Source: Desulfofalx alkaliphila DSM 12257 (GTDB lineage: Bacteria; Bacillota; Desulfotomaculia; Desulfotomaculales; Desulfohalotomaculaceae). From it: a stretch of DNA of 64,000 nt. The position numbers and the translations under genes are program-made. Numbering within the stretch: position 1 is the first letter of the stretch; every line of letters begins with the position of its first letter. The notes beneath the pieces were generated by a model that had not been told where the DNA came from, did no database searches, and worked only from the letters and a program-made list of their open reading frames with translations. Shown piece after piece: positions 51,657 to 61,108 of this stretch. Location of the stretch: the NCBI RefSeq assembly GCF_000711975.1, contig NZ_JONT01000001.1, positions 1 through 64,000 on the forward strand, written 5' to 3'.

Positions 51657-51742
51657 ATGCGCTGGGGGTGCCGATAGGCTGAGAAGGGCCCTGCCCTAAC
51701 CCTTTGAACCTGTTTGGATAATTCCAACGTAGGGAAGCAATA
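51657..51742 (+). ncRNA. TPP riboswitch (thiSGHFE)
   Basis: The THI-box blocks GGGGGTGCC, GGCTGAGA, CCCTTTGAACCTG and CAACGTAGGGAAGC appear in order. It controls the thiazole operon. Confidence 0.96.
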
Positions 51743-51778
51743 AAACACTTACCCTATTTTGTTGGGGTAGGTGTTTTT
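51743..51778 (+). terminator. Expression-platform terminator for thiS operon
   Basis: ACACTTACCC, nine bases, GGGGTAGGTGT, then a T-run. It directly follows the aptamer. Confidence 0.85.
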
Positions 51779-51809
51779 AATTTTAGCAAACTTGAAAGGG
51801 GGGTAAAGC

Positions 51810-52010
51810 TTGCAGATAACCGTTAACGGACAAAAGGAAAGTTTGGCCGGTAAAGTAACGCTGCTAAGTTTTTTAGAAGCTAAAGATATAGACCTAAATA
51901 CAGTGGTGGTGGAATATAACTTTAACATTATCCCTAAGGAACAGTGGGGCGATATTACACTGCAAGAGGGAGACAACTTAGAAGTGCTTCACTTTGTGGG
52001 AGGGGGTTAA
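51810..52010 (+). CDS. thiS: Sulfur carrier protein ThiS
   Basis: The 66-residue ubiquitin-fold protein ends in VGGG after LEVLHF, providing the C-terminal Gly-Gly that is adenylated and thiocarboxylated for thiazole synthesis. Start codon is TTG with AAAGGGGGG upstream. It is the first gene of the thiazole operon. Confidence 0.93.
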   Translation: MQITVNGQKESLAGKVTLLSFLEAKDIDLNTVVVEYNFNIIPKEQWGDITLQEGDNLEVLHFVGGG

Positions 52011-52013
52011 TAG

Positions 52014-52787
52014 ATGCCTAACAATGATAAATTAATTATCGGTGGCCAGGAGATTGGCAACCGCTTTTTTACCGGCACCGGTAAACACGCCAGCAATGCA
52101 ATTATTCCGCAAATAGTTGAACATTCGGGTATTGAGGTAATTACTGTGGCACTGCGCAGGGTGGACCTAAGCTCACCGCAGGAAAATATATTGAATTATA
52201 TACCAAAGCAGGTAAAACTGCTGCCCAACACCTCCGGGGCCAGAAATGCCCAAGAGGCGGTGCGCATAGCCAGGCTGGCCCGGGCCACCGGCTGCGGCAA
52301 TTGGATAAAGATAGAAGTAATTTCAGACAACAAATACCTGCTGCCCGATAACTACGAAACGGTAAAAGCCACCGAAATACTGGCCAAGGAAGGCTTTGTG
52401 GTCCTGCCCTATGTAAGCCCTGACTTGATGGTGGCCAAAGCCTTGGTCGATGCAGGTGCTGCGGCAGTGATGCCCTTGGGGGCGCCCATAGGCACCAACA
52501 AAGGATTACAAACCAAAGAATTAATCAGAATTTTAATAGATGAGATTAAACTCCCTATTATAGTGGATGCCGGCATTGGCCGGCCCTCCGAGGCCGCAGA
52601 GGCAATGGAAATGGGAGCCGCTGCGGTGCTGGCCAACACAGCGGTGGCAACGGCCAAAGACCCGGTCTTGATGGCCCGGGCCTTCTGCCAGGCGGTGGAG
52701 GCCGGTCGCAAGGCCTACCTGGCAGGTTTAGGGCCCACAAGGGATGTGGCCGATGCCAGTTCGCCGCTTACAGGTTTTTTAGACTGA
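52014..52787 (+). CDS. thiG: Thiazole synthase ThiG
   Basis: The 257-residue TIM barrel starts [19 protein letters not shown] and has the Schiff-base lysine in [24 protein letters not shown], and [33 protein letters not shown]. It makes the thiazole phosphate from DXP, dehydroglycine and ThiS thiocarboxylate. ATG is 4 bases after the thiS stop. Confidence 0.95.
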   Translation: MPNNDKLIIGGQEIGNRFFTGTGKHASNAIIPQIVEHSGIEVITVALRRVDLSSPQENILNYIPKQVKLLPNTSGARNAQEAVRIARLARATGCGNWIKIEVISDNKYLLPDNYETVKATEILAKEGFVVLPYVSPDLMVAKALVDAGAAAVMPLGAPIGTNKGLQTKELIRILIDEIKLPIIVDAGIGRPSEAAEAMEMGAAAVLANTAVATAKDPVLMARAFCQAVEAGRKAYLAGLGPTRDVADASSPLTGFLD

Positions 52788-52791
52788 CGAG

Positions 52792-53937
52792 GTGATTAGG
52801 ATTAGTTTTTATGATATCTATCAAGAGGCAAAGAATATAGATTTTGAGCAGCACTGGCAAAGTGTTACCGACAATGATATACTGCGCATCTTGACAAAGG
52901 AGAGGCTGGATGCGGCCGATTACTTGACTCTGCTGTCGCCCAGGGCCGCTGATTTTTTAGAACCCATGGCCCAGCGGGCTCACCGTTTGACGGTGCAGCA
53001 CTTTGGTCATACCATGCTGCTGTACACCCCAATGTACTTGGCCAACCACTGTGCTAATCACTGCCTGTACTGCAGTTTTAGTGCACTGAATAAATTAAAG
53101 CGAAAAAAACTTTCGCTGGCCCAGGTGGAAGAGGAGGCCAAGGCCATTGCCGCCACCGGGCTGAAACATATATTAATACTTACCGGTGAATCTCCGGCCC
53201 ACAGCCCGGTATCTTATATTGCCGACTGTGTAGGGGTACTAAAAAAATACTTCGATTCCATTTCGATAGAAGTGTATCCCTTAAGCACTGAAGAGTATGC
53301 CCAACTGGTTGCAGTGGGGGTAGACGGCCTGACCATATACCAAGAGGTATATGACGAAGAGATGTATAAACACCTGCACCCCCGGGGGCCCAAAAGGGAT
53401 TACCGCTACCGTTTAGATGCACCGGAACGGGGCTGCAAGGCTAAAATGCGCACCGTAAATGTGGGCGCCCTGCTGGGATTAGAAGACTGGCGCAAGGAAG
53501 CCTTTTTTACCGGTCTGCATGCAGACTACCTGCAAAACAAATATTTAGATACGGAAATTGGCATTTCTGTACCCAGAATACGCCCCAATGTTGGCGGTTT
53601 TTCCCCTAAGGTGGACGTTACCGACCGCCATTTAGTGCAAATTATACTGGCCTACCGCTTATTTATGCCCCGGGCCGGCATTGCCGTTTCCACCAGAGAG
53701 CGGGCGGAGCTGCGCAACCACCTAATAAAGTTAGGGGTGACCAAAATGTCTGCCGGTGTGACCACCGAAGTGGGCGGCCATTCAGAAAAGGATTCCGCTG
53801 AGGGTACCGGCCAGTTTGAGATATCAGATAACCGGGGAGTGGACGAAATAAAACAAATGCTGCTAAGTCAAGGCTACCAGCCGGTCTTTAAGGATTGGCA
53901 GTGTATAGACGGGGAGATGCCTGGTGAATCAGTTTGA
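52792..53937 (+). CDS. thiH: 2-iminoacetate synthase ThiH (radical SAM)
   Basis: The 381-residue radical SAM enzyme has the CxxxCxxC motif as CANHCLYC, then the ThiH blocks [42 protein letters not shown] (split over residues 185-225), and [11 protein letters not shown]. It cleaves tyrosine to give dehydroglycine. The anaerobic ThiH rather than the oxygen-dependent ThiO fits an anaerobe. Start codon is GTG, 4 bases after the thiG stop, with GACGAGG upstream. Confidence 0.95.
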   Translation: MIRISFYDIYQEAKNIDFEQHWQSVTDNDILRILTKERLDAADYLTLLSPRAADFLEPMAQRAHRLTVQHFGHTMLLYTPMYLANHCANHCLYCSFSALNKLKRKKLSLAQVEEEAKAIAATGLKHILILTGESPAHSPVSYIADCVGVLKKYFDSISIEVYPLSTEEYAQLVAVGVDGLTIYQEVYDEEMYKHLHPRGPKRDYRYRLDAPERGCKAKMRTVNVGALLGLEDWRKEAFFTGLHADYLQNKYLDTEIGISVPRIRPNVGGFSPKVDVTDRHLVQIILAYRLFMPRAGIAVSTRERAELRNHLIKLGVTKMSAGVTTEVGGHSEKDSAEGTGQFEISDNRGVDEIKQMLLSQGYQPVFKDWQCIDGEMPGESV

Positions 53938-54595
53938 ACAAGCACTTGAGCATTATATGGGAAAGGAAAACCTACAAAAAATTCAACAGGTGACGGTGGG
54001 CATTGCCGGAGCCGGGGGCCTGGGCTCTAACTGTGCCCAGTATTTAGTGCGCAGCGGCTTTAAAAACCTGGTATTGGTGGACTATGATCGGGTAGAGGAT
54101 ACTAACCTAAACAGGCAGTTTTTCTTTTTGCACCAGGTTGGCCGGCCTAAGGTGAAGGCGCTGGAAGAAAACCTGTTAAAGATTAATCCCCACCTGAATA
54201 TTGTTGCCATGGTGGAACGACTGACCCCCGACAACATGGGGCAAATATTTCAACCCTGTCAGGTGGTGGTTGAGGCCTTTGACGACCCCGTTTGTAAGCG
54301 CCAAATGGTGGAAATCTTTATGCACTCTGACAAACTGCTGGTGGCAGCCTCGGGTCTGGCCGGTTGGGGAAACTCTGACGATATTAAGGTGCGCCGGGTA
54401 AAGGCAAACTTTTACCTGGTGGGTGACCAGGTGTCGGCAGTATCAGAAACCAAGCCACCGGTGGCCCCCAGGGTAAACATAGTGGCGGCCAAACAGGCAG
54501 ATGTGGTACTTGATTACGTGCTAATGGGCAGGTGTGAAAATACTGAGGGAGGTGGGCCCAATGCTAAACACAGACCTATACGCCATCACCGCTGA
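53924..54595 (+). CDS. thiF: Sulfur carrier adenylyltransferase ThiF
   Basis: The 223-residue E1-like protein has the nucleotide site [40 protein letters not shown] and [12 protein letters not shown]. It adenylates the C-terminus of ThiS. Two CxxC zinc pairs seen in longer ThiF proteins are absent, as is common in the short clostridial type. It overlaps thiH by 14 bases and runs 35 bases into thiE. Confidence 0.92.
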   Translation: MNQFEQALEHYMGKENLQKIQQVTVGIAGAGGLGSNCAQYLVRSGFKNLVLVDYDRVEDTNLNRQFFFLHQVGRPKVKALEENLLKINPHLNIVAMVERLTPDNMGQIFQPCQVVVEAFDDPVCKRQMVEIFMHSDKLLVAASGLAGWGNSDDIKVRRVKANFYLVGDQVSAVSETKPPVAPRVNIVAAKQADVVLDYVLMGRCENTEGGGPNAKHRPIRHHR

Positions 54596-55178
54596 AGAAT
54601 ATTCATTGGGACGTTCTAACATTGAAGTGGTGGAACAAATGGTGGAGGCAGGTATAAAGATAATCCAATATCGGGAAAAGGAAAAAAAGAAACTTTATAA
54701 ATACCAAGAGTGCTTGAAAATACGGGAAATCACCCGTAAGGCAGGGGTTACTTTTATTGTCAACGATGATATTGACCTGGCCCTGGCCGTTAAGGCAGAC
54801 GGGGTACATATAGGCCAAGAGGATCTGCCCATAGAGCAGGTGCGCAAACTGGTGGGCAAAGAAATGATTATAGGCCTTTCTACCCATTCACCGGAGCAGG
54901 CACAGGATGCTGTTCGCCGGGGCGCAGACTATATTGGTGTAGGGCCGATATTTGCCACTAAAACAAAAAAAGATGTGTGCGATCCGGTGGGCTTAGAATA
55001 CCTTGATTACGTAGTAAAGAATATTAAACTGCCCTTTGTGGCCATTGGGGGCATTAAAGAACACAATATAGCGGAAGTTAAAAAAAGAGGCGCCAAATGT
55101 ATCTGCCTGGTGACAGAAATAGTGGGCGCCAAAGATATAGGTGCGAAAATAGCAGCTCTAAGGGAAAACATAAAGTAA
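54561..55178 (+). CDS. thiE: Thiamin-phosphate synthase ThiE
   Basis: The protein of 205 residues is a TIM barrel with GIKIIQYREKEK, FIVNDDIDLALAVKADGVHIGQEDL, IIGLSTHSPEQAQDAVRRGADYIGVGPIFATKTKKD and PFVAIGGI. It joins HMP-PP and thiazole phosphate. ATG at 54561 follows GGGAGGTG by 6 bases; a longer frame to 54534 lacks one. It overlaps the end of thiF, the last gene of the operon. Confidence 0.95.
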   Translation: MLNTDLYAITAEEYSLGRSNIEVVEQMVEAGIKIIQYREKEKKKLYKYQECLKIREITRKAGVTFIVNDDIDLALAVKADGVHIGQEDLPIEQVRKLVGKEMIIGLSTHSPEQAQDAVRRGADYIGVGPIFATKTKKDVCDPVGLEYLDYVVKNIKLPFVAIGGIKEHNIAEVKKRGAKCICLVTEIVGAKDIGAKIAALRENIK

Positions 55179-55529
55179 AGCTGTGAAAAAAATGTGGACA
55201 AATCTGTTGATAATGTGGATAAGTTGTTGACAACAGAGCAAAAGATGTGCAAAAAATTGCTTAGGGGTGAACAAAGAAGTCACCCCTAAATACCCTCAAG
55301 GGCAATTGCCAGTATCACCTGACTATTATCCCTGTGTTTGCTGACGGTCGGTAACCCTTCCCCAAAATCTTTCCTTCATTAATCCAATTGTTATTCCTAC
55401 CCCTGGGGCTAATGCCCTTTTGATATTTTAACATGCTTAAATTTTAAATAATATTAAGAAAACCAAGAAGGTATTACTTGGTTTATGTTGAAAAACTTTA
55501 CTAATTAGTAATTTAGGAAGGTTTTAGGC
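55179..55529. other. Intergenic region with DnaA-box-like cluster and a hairpin
   Basis: No gene was found. Four 9-mers fitting TGTKGAYAA lie at 55193, 55205, 55214 and 55225, the third being a perfect inverse of the DnaA box TTATCCACA. A hairpin TAGGGGTGA/TCACCCCTA follows at 55262-55288 without a good T-run on the plus strand. The rest up to the kinase gene is AT-rich. Confidence 0.55.
55193..55233 (+). promoter_or_regulatory. Cluster of four DnaA-box-like 9-mers
   Basis: TGTGGACAA, TGTTGATAA, TGTGGATAA and TGTTGACAA in the same orientation within 41 bases, starts 12, 9 and 11 bases apart. TGTGGATAA is the reverse complement of the consensus DnaA box. Could bind DnaA as a titration or regulatory site. 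No dnaA, dnaN or other origin genes are in the window. Confidence 0.5.
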
Positions 55530-58212
55530 ATGAATATAAAAACAAAGATGCTCTTGGGTTTGGGTAGTCTTTGTATAATACTTGTAATCCTTATGTTTAC
55601 TGCAAATACCCTAATGAATAGGCAGGTCTACACCATCGAGAAAACTGTCCTTGAGTGTTACGAAGAGATAAATCTGGTCAGGTCAATAAAGTTTGAACTG
55701 GAAAACATAGGTATTCAATTTAGGGAACTGGCCTTGGGTCAAGTGGCCGACCCCGAAGAAAAAATTGCTTTAATTGAACAATCCACTGCCAATATACAGC
55801 AGCATGTCTTCTTTAGAGCAGATGCCCTTGGATGATTTAACCCCTTCCCTTGTGATGTTGCGCAGCATTATTGACGATTATGTAGGATATACAGAAAACG
55901 TAAAAAAATTAATTAGAGAGGGGCAAAATATTCAGATTTATCAGTTAATAGATGAAGACGGAATACTGCTGCTACAGGCCATGGATTTATTAAATGAGAT
56001 AATTGACTTTGAAATAAAAATCATAGATGAAACAATAGCCTGGGCTAAGGACGATAACCATAGGGCAAATGCAATTTTTGTGTTGGTTTTGGCGGTGGGC
56101 TTATTGACGGGGGGAGGTATTTCACTATGGATGCTTCAAGATATCACCAGCCGGATGAACCAATTAACCGTTGCCATGCAGCAGGTAACATCCCACAGCG
56201 ATAAAACTTCACTACCCCGGCTGCCGGTCATCGCCCGGGATGAAATTGGGGAAATTGCAGTGGCCTTTAATGCCATGGCAGACGACTTAGAACAATATAC
56301 CAAGCGTGAAAAAGTATATTACCGGGTTATGGAAGAACAGAACTGGTTGAAAACAAATTTGGGCCACATTACTGCCCTGTTTCAAGGAGTGGAGGATATA
56401 AAAATATTAAGTAAAATAGCTATTTCACAACTAACCCCAATGGTGGAAGCGAGCTTTGGCGTGTTTTATTTACTAGAAGGCGAAGGGGAAGAAAGAAGGC
56501 CGGTAAGAATGGCCGATTATGCCGCCGGAGACGGGAATAGGGGTTGGGAATGCTTTTCCGCCGGGGGTGACTTAGCATTACAGTGTGCATTGGAGAAGAA
56601 AACAATACTGCTGACAGATGTACCCAAGCAACATATTACCGTTAACTCCGGTTTAGGTGCAGCAGTACCCCAAAGTATTATACTGGTGCCTATTGAATTT
56701 GAGGGACAGGTGCTGGCGGTGGTGGAAATGGCTACTTTTAAGGAGTTCAGCCCCTTGCAGCAAATGTTAATTAGCCAGGTAGGTAGAAACATTGGTATCG
56801 CTTTAAACCGCATTGGCGGTTACATGCAGGTGCAAAAACTGCTGGCCGAAAGCCAGGCATTAACCGAGAAATTGCAGGCCCAGTCCCATCAGTTACGGAA
56901 GCATCAGGAGGAGTTGATGCTGGCCAATGAAAAGCTAGACAAACAATACCATGAGGCTGAAAAAAGGGCCGCTGAATTGGAGGCAGCACAGCTGGAATTA
57001 AAAGAAAAGGCGCGGCAGCTGGCATTAAGCTCACGGTACAAGAGTGAATTTTTATCTAATATGTCCCATGAACTGAGAACGCCCTTAAATAGCTTAATGA
57101 TTCTGGCACGCCTGTTAGCAGATAATAAAGAGGGCAATTTAACTGCCAAACAGATGGAATATGCAGAAACCATATATTCCTCCGGCAATGATCTGCTGGA
57201 TTTAATAAATGATATTTTAGACCTCTCCAGGTTAGAGGCCGGTAAAATGCAAATTAAGCCTGAATATGTTTCATTGGCTGAGGTAAAAAAGGATTTAGAA
57301 CGCTACTTTATGCCGGTGGCCCGTAAAAAGAAGGTTGATTTCTTAGTTGAACTGGAAAGCGGCTTACCGAAAACAATTTACACAGACCGGCACCGATTAA
57401 TGCAAATATTGAAGAACTTAATATCTAACGCCTTGAAATTTACTGAACGGGGCCATGTGCACCTTGTCATTTGCGGGGCAAACAATAAAGATTTTAAAGG
57501 GCAGCTGGCCTTTTCGGTCAGCGATACAGGTATTGGTATAGCCGGTGATAGACAGCATTACATATTTGAGGCATTTCGGCAGTTGGACGGTACAACCAGC
57601 AGAAAGTACGGCGGCACCGGCCTGGGCTTGTCTATCTGCCGCCAGTTGGCCGACCTTTTGGGTGGTCATGTGGAGCTAACCAGCAGTGAAGTAGGTAAAG
57701 GCAGTACCTTCACCTTTTACTTGCCCCCCTGCTATGGAGATGGTAAAACACTGCAAGATGCTTCAGATGCTGAAGAAAAAACCGCAGCTGCGGTGGATGA
57801 CAAGGCAGCCCGCTGTGTTGATAATAGTGACATCTTGCAGGGCTGTAAGGTGCTGGTGGTGGACGATGACATGCGCAACGTTTTCTCTATCACTGCAGCA
57901 TTGGAAGAGCAAAAGATGGAAGTGGTTTTTGCTGAAAATGGACTGGAATGCTTAAAGGTGCTAAACCACCGGCCCGACATAGATATTGTATTGATGGATA
58001 TTATGATGTCTGGCATGGATGGCTACCAAGCCATAAAAAACATACGGAAAATGGATCGATATAAGGATTTACCCATAATAGCAATAACAGCAAAGGCTAT
58101 GAAGGGCGACCGTGAAAAATGTTTGGCTGTCGGTGCTTCAGATTACATCAGCAAACCACTGGATATTCATCAACTGCTGTCTGTAATGAGGGCTTGGATA
58201 AGCGAGCCATAA
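55530..58212 (+). pseudogene. Hybrid sensor histidine kinase with an internal frameshift
   Basis: The gene lies in two frames. From 55530 to 55835 one frame encodes a first membrane helix and the start of a helical sensor domain; from about 55800 another frame continues it (SSLEQMPLDDL...) to the end. Removing one T in the GTCTTCTTTA stretch near 55805-55814 would join them. After the sensor come a second helix (IFVLVLAVGLLTGGGISLWML), HAMP, a GAF-like domain, coiled coil, HisKA with SHELRTPLNS, HATPase (NLISNALKF, DTGIGI, GTGLGL) and a C-terminal receiver with VLMDIMMSGMDG. It may be a true frameshift or a sequence error. The next gene encodes another kinase. Confidence 0.8.
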
Positions 58213-58238
58213 AGAAGTGCGTAGATAGGTGATAGAAA

Positions 58239-59762
58239 ATGGAGAATAACATAAAGGTATTGTTGGTGGATGATAAACCGGAAAATATTTTTGCGCTGCA
58301 GGCGGTGTTGGACTCCCCTATGTACCAGTTAATTACAGCCAACAGCGGAGAAGAGGCATTAAAATGCGTTTTAAAGCACAATTTTGCCGTGATATTACTG
58401 GACATACAGATGCCGGGATTTGACGGTTTTGAAACTGCTAAAATAATTCGTACCCGCGAAAAATCCAAATACACTCCAATTATCTTTATTACCGCCATAT
58501 ATAAAGACCCGGAGCAGGTGCGCCAGGGCTATGCCCTAGGTGCCATTGATTATATATTTAAACCGGTGGATATAGATGAATTAAAACACAAGGTAGAAGC
58601 CTTTGTTCACCTTTATAAATACCGTGAACAACTGGAAAAAATAGTACAGCACCGCACAAAACAGTTGGAAACCGCAAATCAAAATTTGCGTCAAGAAATT
58701 AACGAGCGCAAAAGATTTGCAATGGCCTTGAGCGAAAGCGAATCCCGTTATAGGGCTATTTTTGATAATGCCAAGATAGGTATAGCCCTGCTGGACAGTA
58801 AAGGATGTATATTGGAAAGCAATGCCACCCTAAGCCAAATGCTTGGGTATAGCAGGCAGCAATTAAAGAACCGGATCTTTGATGACTTTAGCCAACCCCA
58901 GAGAATGCATTATGCCTACCGACATGAAATATTGGACAGCATGGGTGATTACTACAAACAGCAAAAACCTTTTTTTATCAAAGATGGTGGGGTGGTATGG
59001 GGTGAAGTGACAAAATCCGTGCTGAAGGATGAGGCGGGTGACTGCCGGTACACAATTGTTATGGTAGAAGATATTACAGAAAAAAAGCAATTTCAAGAGA
59101 AAATGTTTCGTTTAGACCGCCTAAATATGATTGGGGAAATGGCTGCAAGCATCAGCCATGAAGTGCGAAACCCAATGACCACTATTAAGGGTTTTTTGCA
59201 AATGTTAAGGGATAAGAAAGAATATCAGGCTGAAAGGCATTATTTTGATTTAATGATTGATGAAATCGATCGGGCCAATTCTATAATTACAGAGTTTTTA
59301 TCAATAGGGAAAAACACTGCCACTGAGTTTAAGGTGCAAAATCTAAACGAAATAGTAAAGACAATAGCACCGTTAATGCAGGCCGATGCCCTGCAGCTGG
59401 GCAAAAACATAGAACTGGAACTAAAAGAAACCCCGGATATCCCTCTCAGCGGAAAGGAAATACGCCAAGTAATCCTTAATTTAGTTCGCAACGGCCTTGA
59501 AGCAATGGCCCAAGGGGGTAAGGTAACCATTAGAACTTATGCCGATGGGGACAGTGTGGTGTTGGAAATTGCAGACCAGGGTCCGGGTATCCCCCAGTAT
59601 GTAATGGAAAACCTGGGCACCCCTTTTTTCACCACCAAGGATAAAGGTACCGGCTTGGGCCTGGCAACATGTTTTAGCATTTGTAACAGTCATCGGGCAA
59701 AGGTGGACATAGATACCGGCCCGGCAGGAACTACCTTCAGGATAATTTTTGGCACCCGATAA
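58239..59762 (+). CDS. REC-PAS-histidine kinase
   Basis: The 507-residue cytosolic protein has, in order, a receiver domain (VLLVDDKPENIFAL; phosphorylated Asp in VILLDIQMPGFDG; AIDYIFKPVD), a coiled coil, a PAS domain (SRYRAIFDNAKIGIALLDSKGCILESNATLSQMLGY), HisKA with SISHEVRNPMTT and an ATPase with NLVRNGLEAMA, DQGPGI and GTGLGLA. The arrangement fits a kinase that receives phosphate from the hybrid kinase encoded 26 bases upstream. The HisKA type resembles the sporulation KinA/B class, so a link to Spo0 phosphorelay is possible but only inference. Confidence 0.9.
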   Translation: MENNIKVLLVDDKPENIFALQAVLDSPMYQLITANSGEEALKCVLKHNFAVILLDIQMPGFDGFETAKIIRTREKSKYTPIIFITAIYKDPEQVRQGYALGAIDYIFKPVDIDELKHKVEAFVHLYKYREQLEKIVQHRTKQLETANQNLRQEINERKRFAMALSESESRYRAIFDNAKIGIALLDSKGCILESNATLSQMLGYSRQQLKNRIFDDFSQPQRMHYAYRHEILDSMGDYYKQQKPFFIKDGGVVWGEVTKSVLKDEAGDCRYTIVMVEDITEKKQFQEKMFRLDRLNMIGEMAASISHEVRNPMTTIKGFLQMLRDKKEYQAERHYFDLMIDEIDRANSIITEFLSIGKNTATEFKVQNLNEIVKTIAPLMQADALQLGKNIELELKETPDIPLSGKEIRQVILNLVRNGLEAMAQGGKVTIRTYADGDSVVLEIADQGPGIPQYVMENLGTPFFTTKDKGTGLGLATCFSICNSHRAKVDIDTGPAGTTFRIIFGTR

Positions 59763-59797
59763 AACAGCCCGCCAATATAACTGTGGCGGGTTGTTTT
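59763..59797 (+). terminator. Terminator after the kinase pair
   Basis: AACAGCCCGCC and GGCGGGTTGTT form a stem around 11 bases, then TTAT. Confidence 0.75.
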
Positions 59798-59843
59798 ATG
59801 TTACAATGCCTGTGTAAGAAACCAGTAATTTGGAGGTATTGAA

Positions 59844-60059
59844 TTGAAAAACTTTATTTCCACCTTTTTTCTCTGCCTTATTGTTTGCGGGGTCGCTACA
59901 TTTTTCCTTGCCCATCTCATTTTCAGCAATATCCTGGCTATTATTGTTTTTATCGCATTTTTGTTAGCGGTGTTAATTACGGCTTTTATTAATCTAGAAA
60001 CTAAGATCGAAGAATTAGAAAAGAAAATAGAAGAGTTATTGAATGATAAACAGGATTGA
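59844..60059 (+). CDS. Small membrane protein with C-terminal coiled coil
   Basis: The 71-residue protein has two hydrophobic helices (residues 4-24 and 27-50) and a charged heptad tail ETKIEELEKKIEELLND. TTG start with TGGAGG 7-8 bases upstream. Not recognised; the tail could mediate self-association. It stands alone. Confidence 0.6.
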   Translation: MKNFISTFFLCLIVCGVATFFLAHLIFSNILAIIVFIAFLLAVLITAFINLETKIEELEKKIEELLNDKQD

Positions 60060-60429
60060 GAAAAATTACGAAGTGATGACCGGCAAGTGCTAGATCTTAA
60101 TTAACTTAGGGAGTTGTTGAAACGTGTGGACCCAAATGCGAAATAAACTTCACATGCAGTGTCAGTTGTAACAGGATCGTAGTTTCTGTAGTAGAGCTGA
60201 TGAAACCAGTCATTTGCGATTAAAGCAGAATTATACCGTTAGCATCCGCTTTCAGTGGTCGTTTCGAAACATGGTTGTTTTGAGGCGCTAATTCTTGCGC
60301 ACCATGGCGTAACCTCAACTCTCAAAACTGTTAATGTTAAGTTGGTACTTATTATTTGTTTTTCGTTATCTGTTCATAACTGGGGTAAAATGATAAAATA
60401 TCAATATATAATTAAAGGGTGTGAGCATC
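60060..60429. other. Gene-free AT-rich stretch with a possible structured RNA or element remnant
   Basis: No coding frame with a ribosome site was seen. GTTTTGAG (60277-60284) and CTCAAAAC (60321-60328) form an inverted repeat that encloses a second one, GCGC at 60285 and 60297. The stretch may be a remnant of a mobile element, but no terminal repeats or transposase remains were recognised. Confidence 0.3.
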
Positions 60430-60648
60430 ATGGCCTTAGATAAGATCTTTGATGAGATAAAAAAACTCTCACCGGCAGAGCGATACAAACTTCGTGTAAT
60501 GCTGGAACTGGACGAGATAACAGAAGAAGATATTGAGCTTTCTAAGCAAGCTGCCGGATCTTGGGATGATATTGATGCGGACCAATTAATTAAAGATATT
60601 TACGAGAAACGCCTTAAAAACTCCAGACCACAAGGAGTGAAATGGTAA
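60430..60648 (+). CDS. Small antitoxin-like protein (VapB-type position)
   Basis: The protein of about 72 residues is acidic and helical (LDKIFDEIKKLSPAERYKLRVMLELDE) and ends one base into the next start codon (TAATG), typical for toxin-antitoxin pairs. The partner is a broken PIN-domain toxin. The N-terminal helices resemble antitoxins of unknown family. ATG at 60430 with AAAGGGTGTG upstream is preferred over the GTG at 60421. Confidence 0.65.
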   Translation: MALDKIFDEIKKLSPAERYKLRVMLELDEITEEDIELSKQAAGSWDDIDADQLIKDIYEKRLKNSRPQGVKW

Positions 60649-60927
60649 TGGCCAAATATTTGATTGATACCGATTGGGCCATTAACTATCTAAGAGGTAA
60701 ACCTGACTTTATAAAGGCTATTGATGAGTATCGGAAGGAAGGTATTGCCGTTAGTACTATCACTATAGCGGAGCTTTACGAAGCATAGAAAGGGTTTCAC
60801 CGTTGGTGACATGGACTTACTCATTGCTTGTGTAAAAGAGCGATATGGTCTTAAAATATTAACCAATAATCGCAAGCATTTTCAAATGATACCAGGGGAT
60901 ATTGAGTTAATATCGATACCGCTGTAA
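60648..60927 (+). pseudogene. Decayed PIN-domain (VapC-type) toxin
   Basis: The first frame reads MAKYLIDTDWAINYLRGK with the first PIN aspartates and ends at a stop after ITIAELYEA. The C-terminal part continues in another frame as GFTVGDMDLLIACVKERYGLKILTNNRKHF, which holds the later PIN aspartate motif. About 40-50 residues between the two are missing. An internal deletion with frame change has thus removed the middle of a toxin of about 130 residues. Confidence 0.8.
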
Positions 60928-61108
60928 TAGCATTGTACCATCAAGGTGTAGGGCCTTGGATTAAAGCATTATACATAGTTTACTTACCTGTGGCGCAGTA
61001 TGAATTAACAATTACATATAACCAGAAAGTCTGGTAACAGGTGATTTTTTGTTTTCTTATTGTCATCTTCAAATGGAAACAACCCAGAAAAATTTAAGGG
61101 ACTTTTAA

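Noticed and set aside
55262-55288. Strong terminator for the thi operon
   Set aside because: The hairpin is clear but has no T-run on the plus strand, and it lies 85 bases after thiE; left as an unassigned hairpin.
55530-55835. Separate small membrane protein or programmed frameshift
   Set aside because: The short frame is the natural N-terminus of the hybrid kinase; no slippery heptamer with a downstream structure was seen, so a simple indel or sequence error is more likely.
60255-60443. 62-codon frame before the antitoxin gene
   Set aside because: No ribosome site, odd composition, and it covers the inverted repeats; judged chance.
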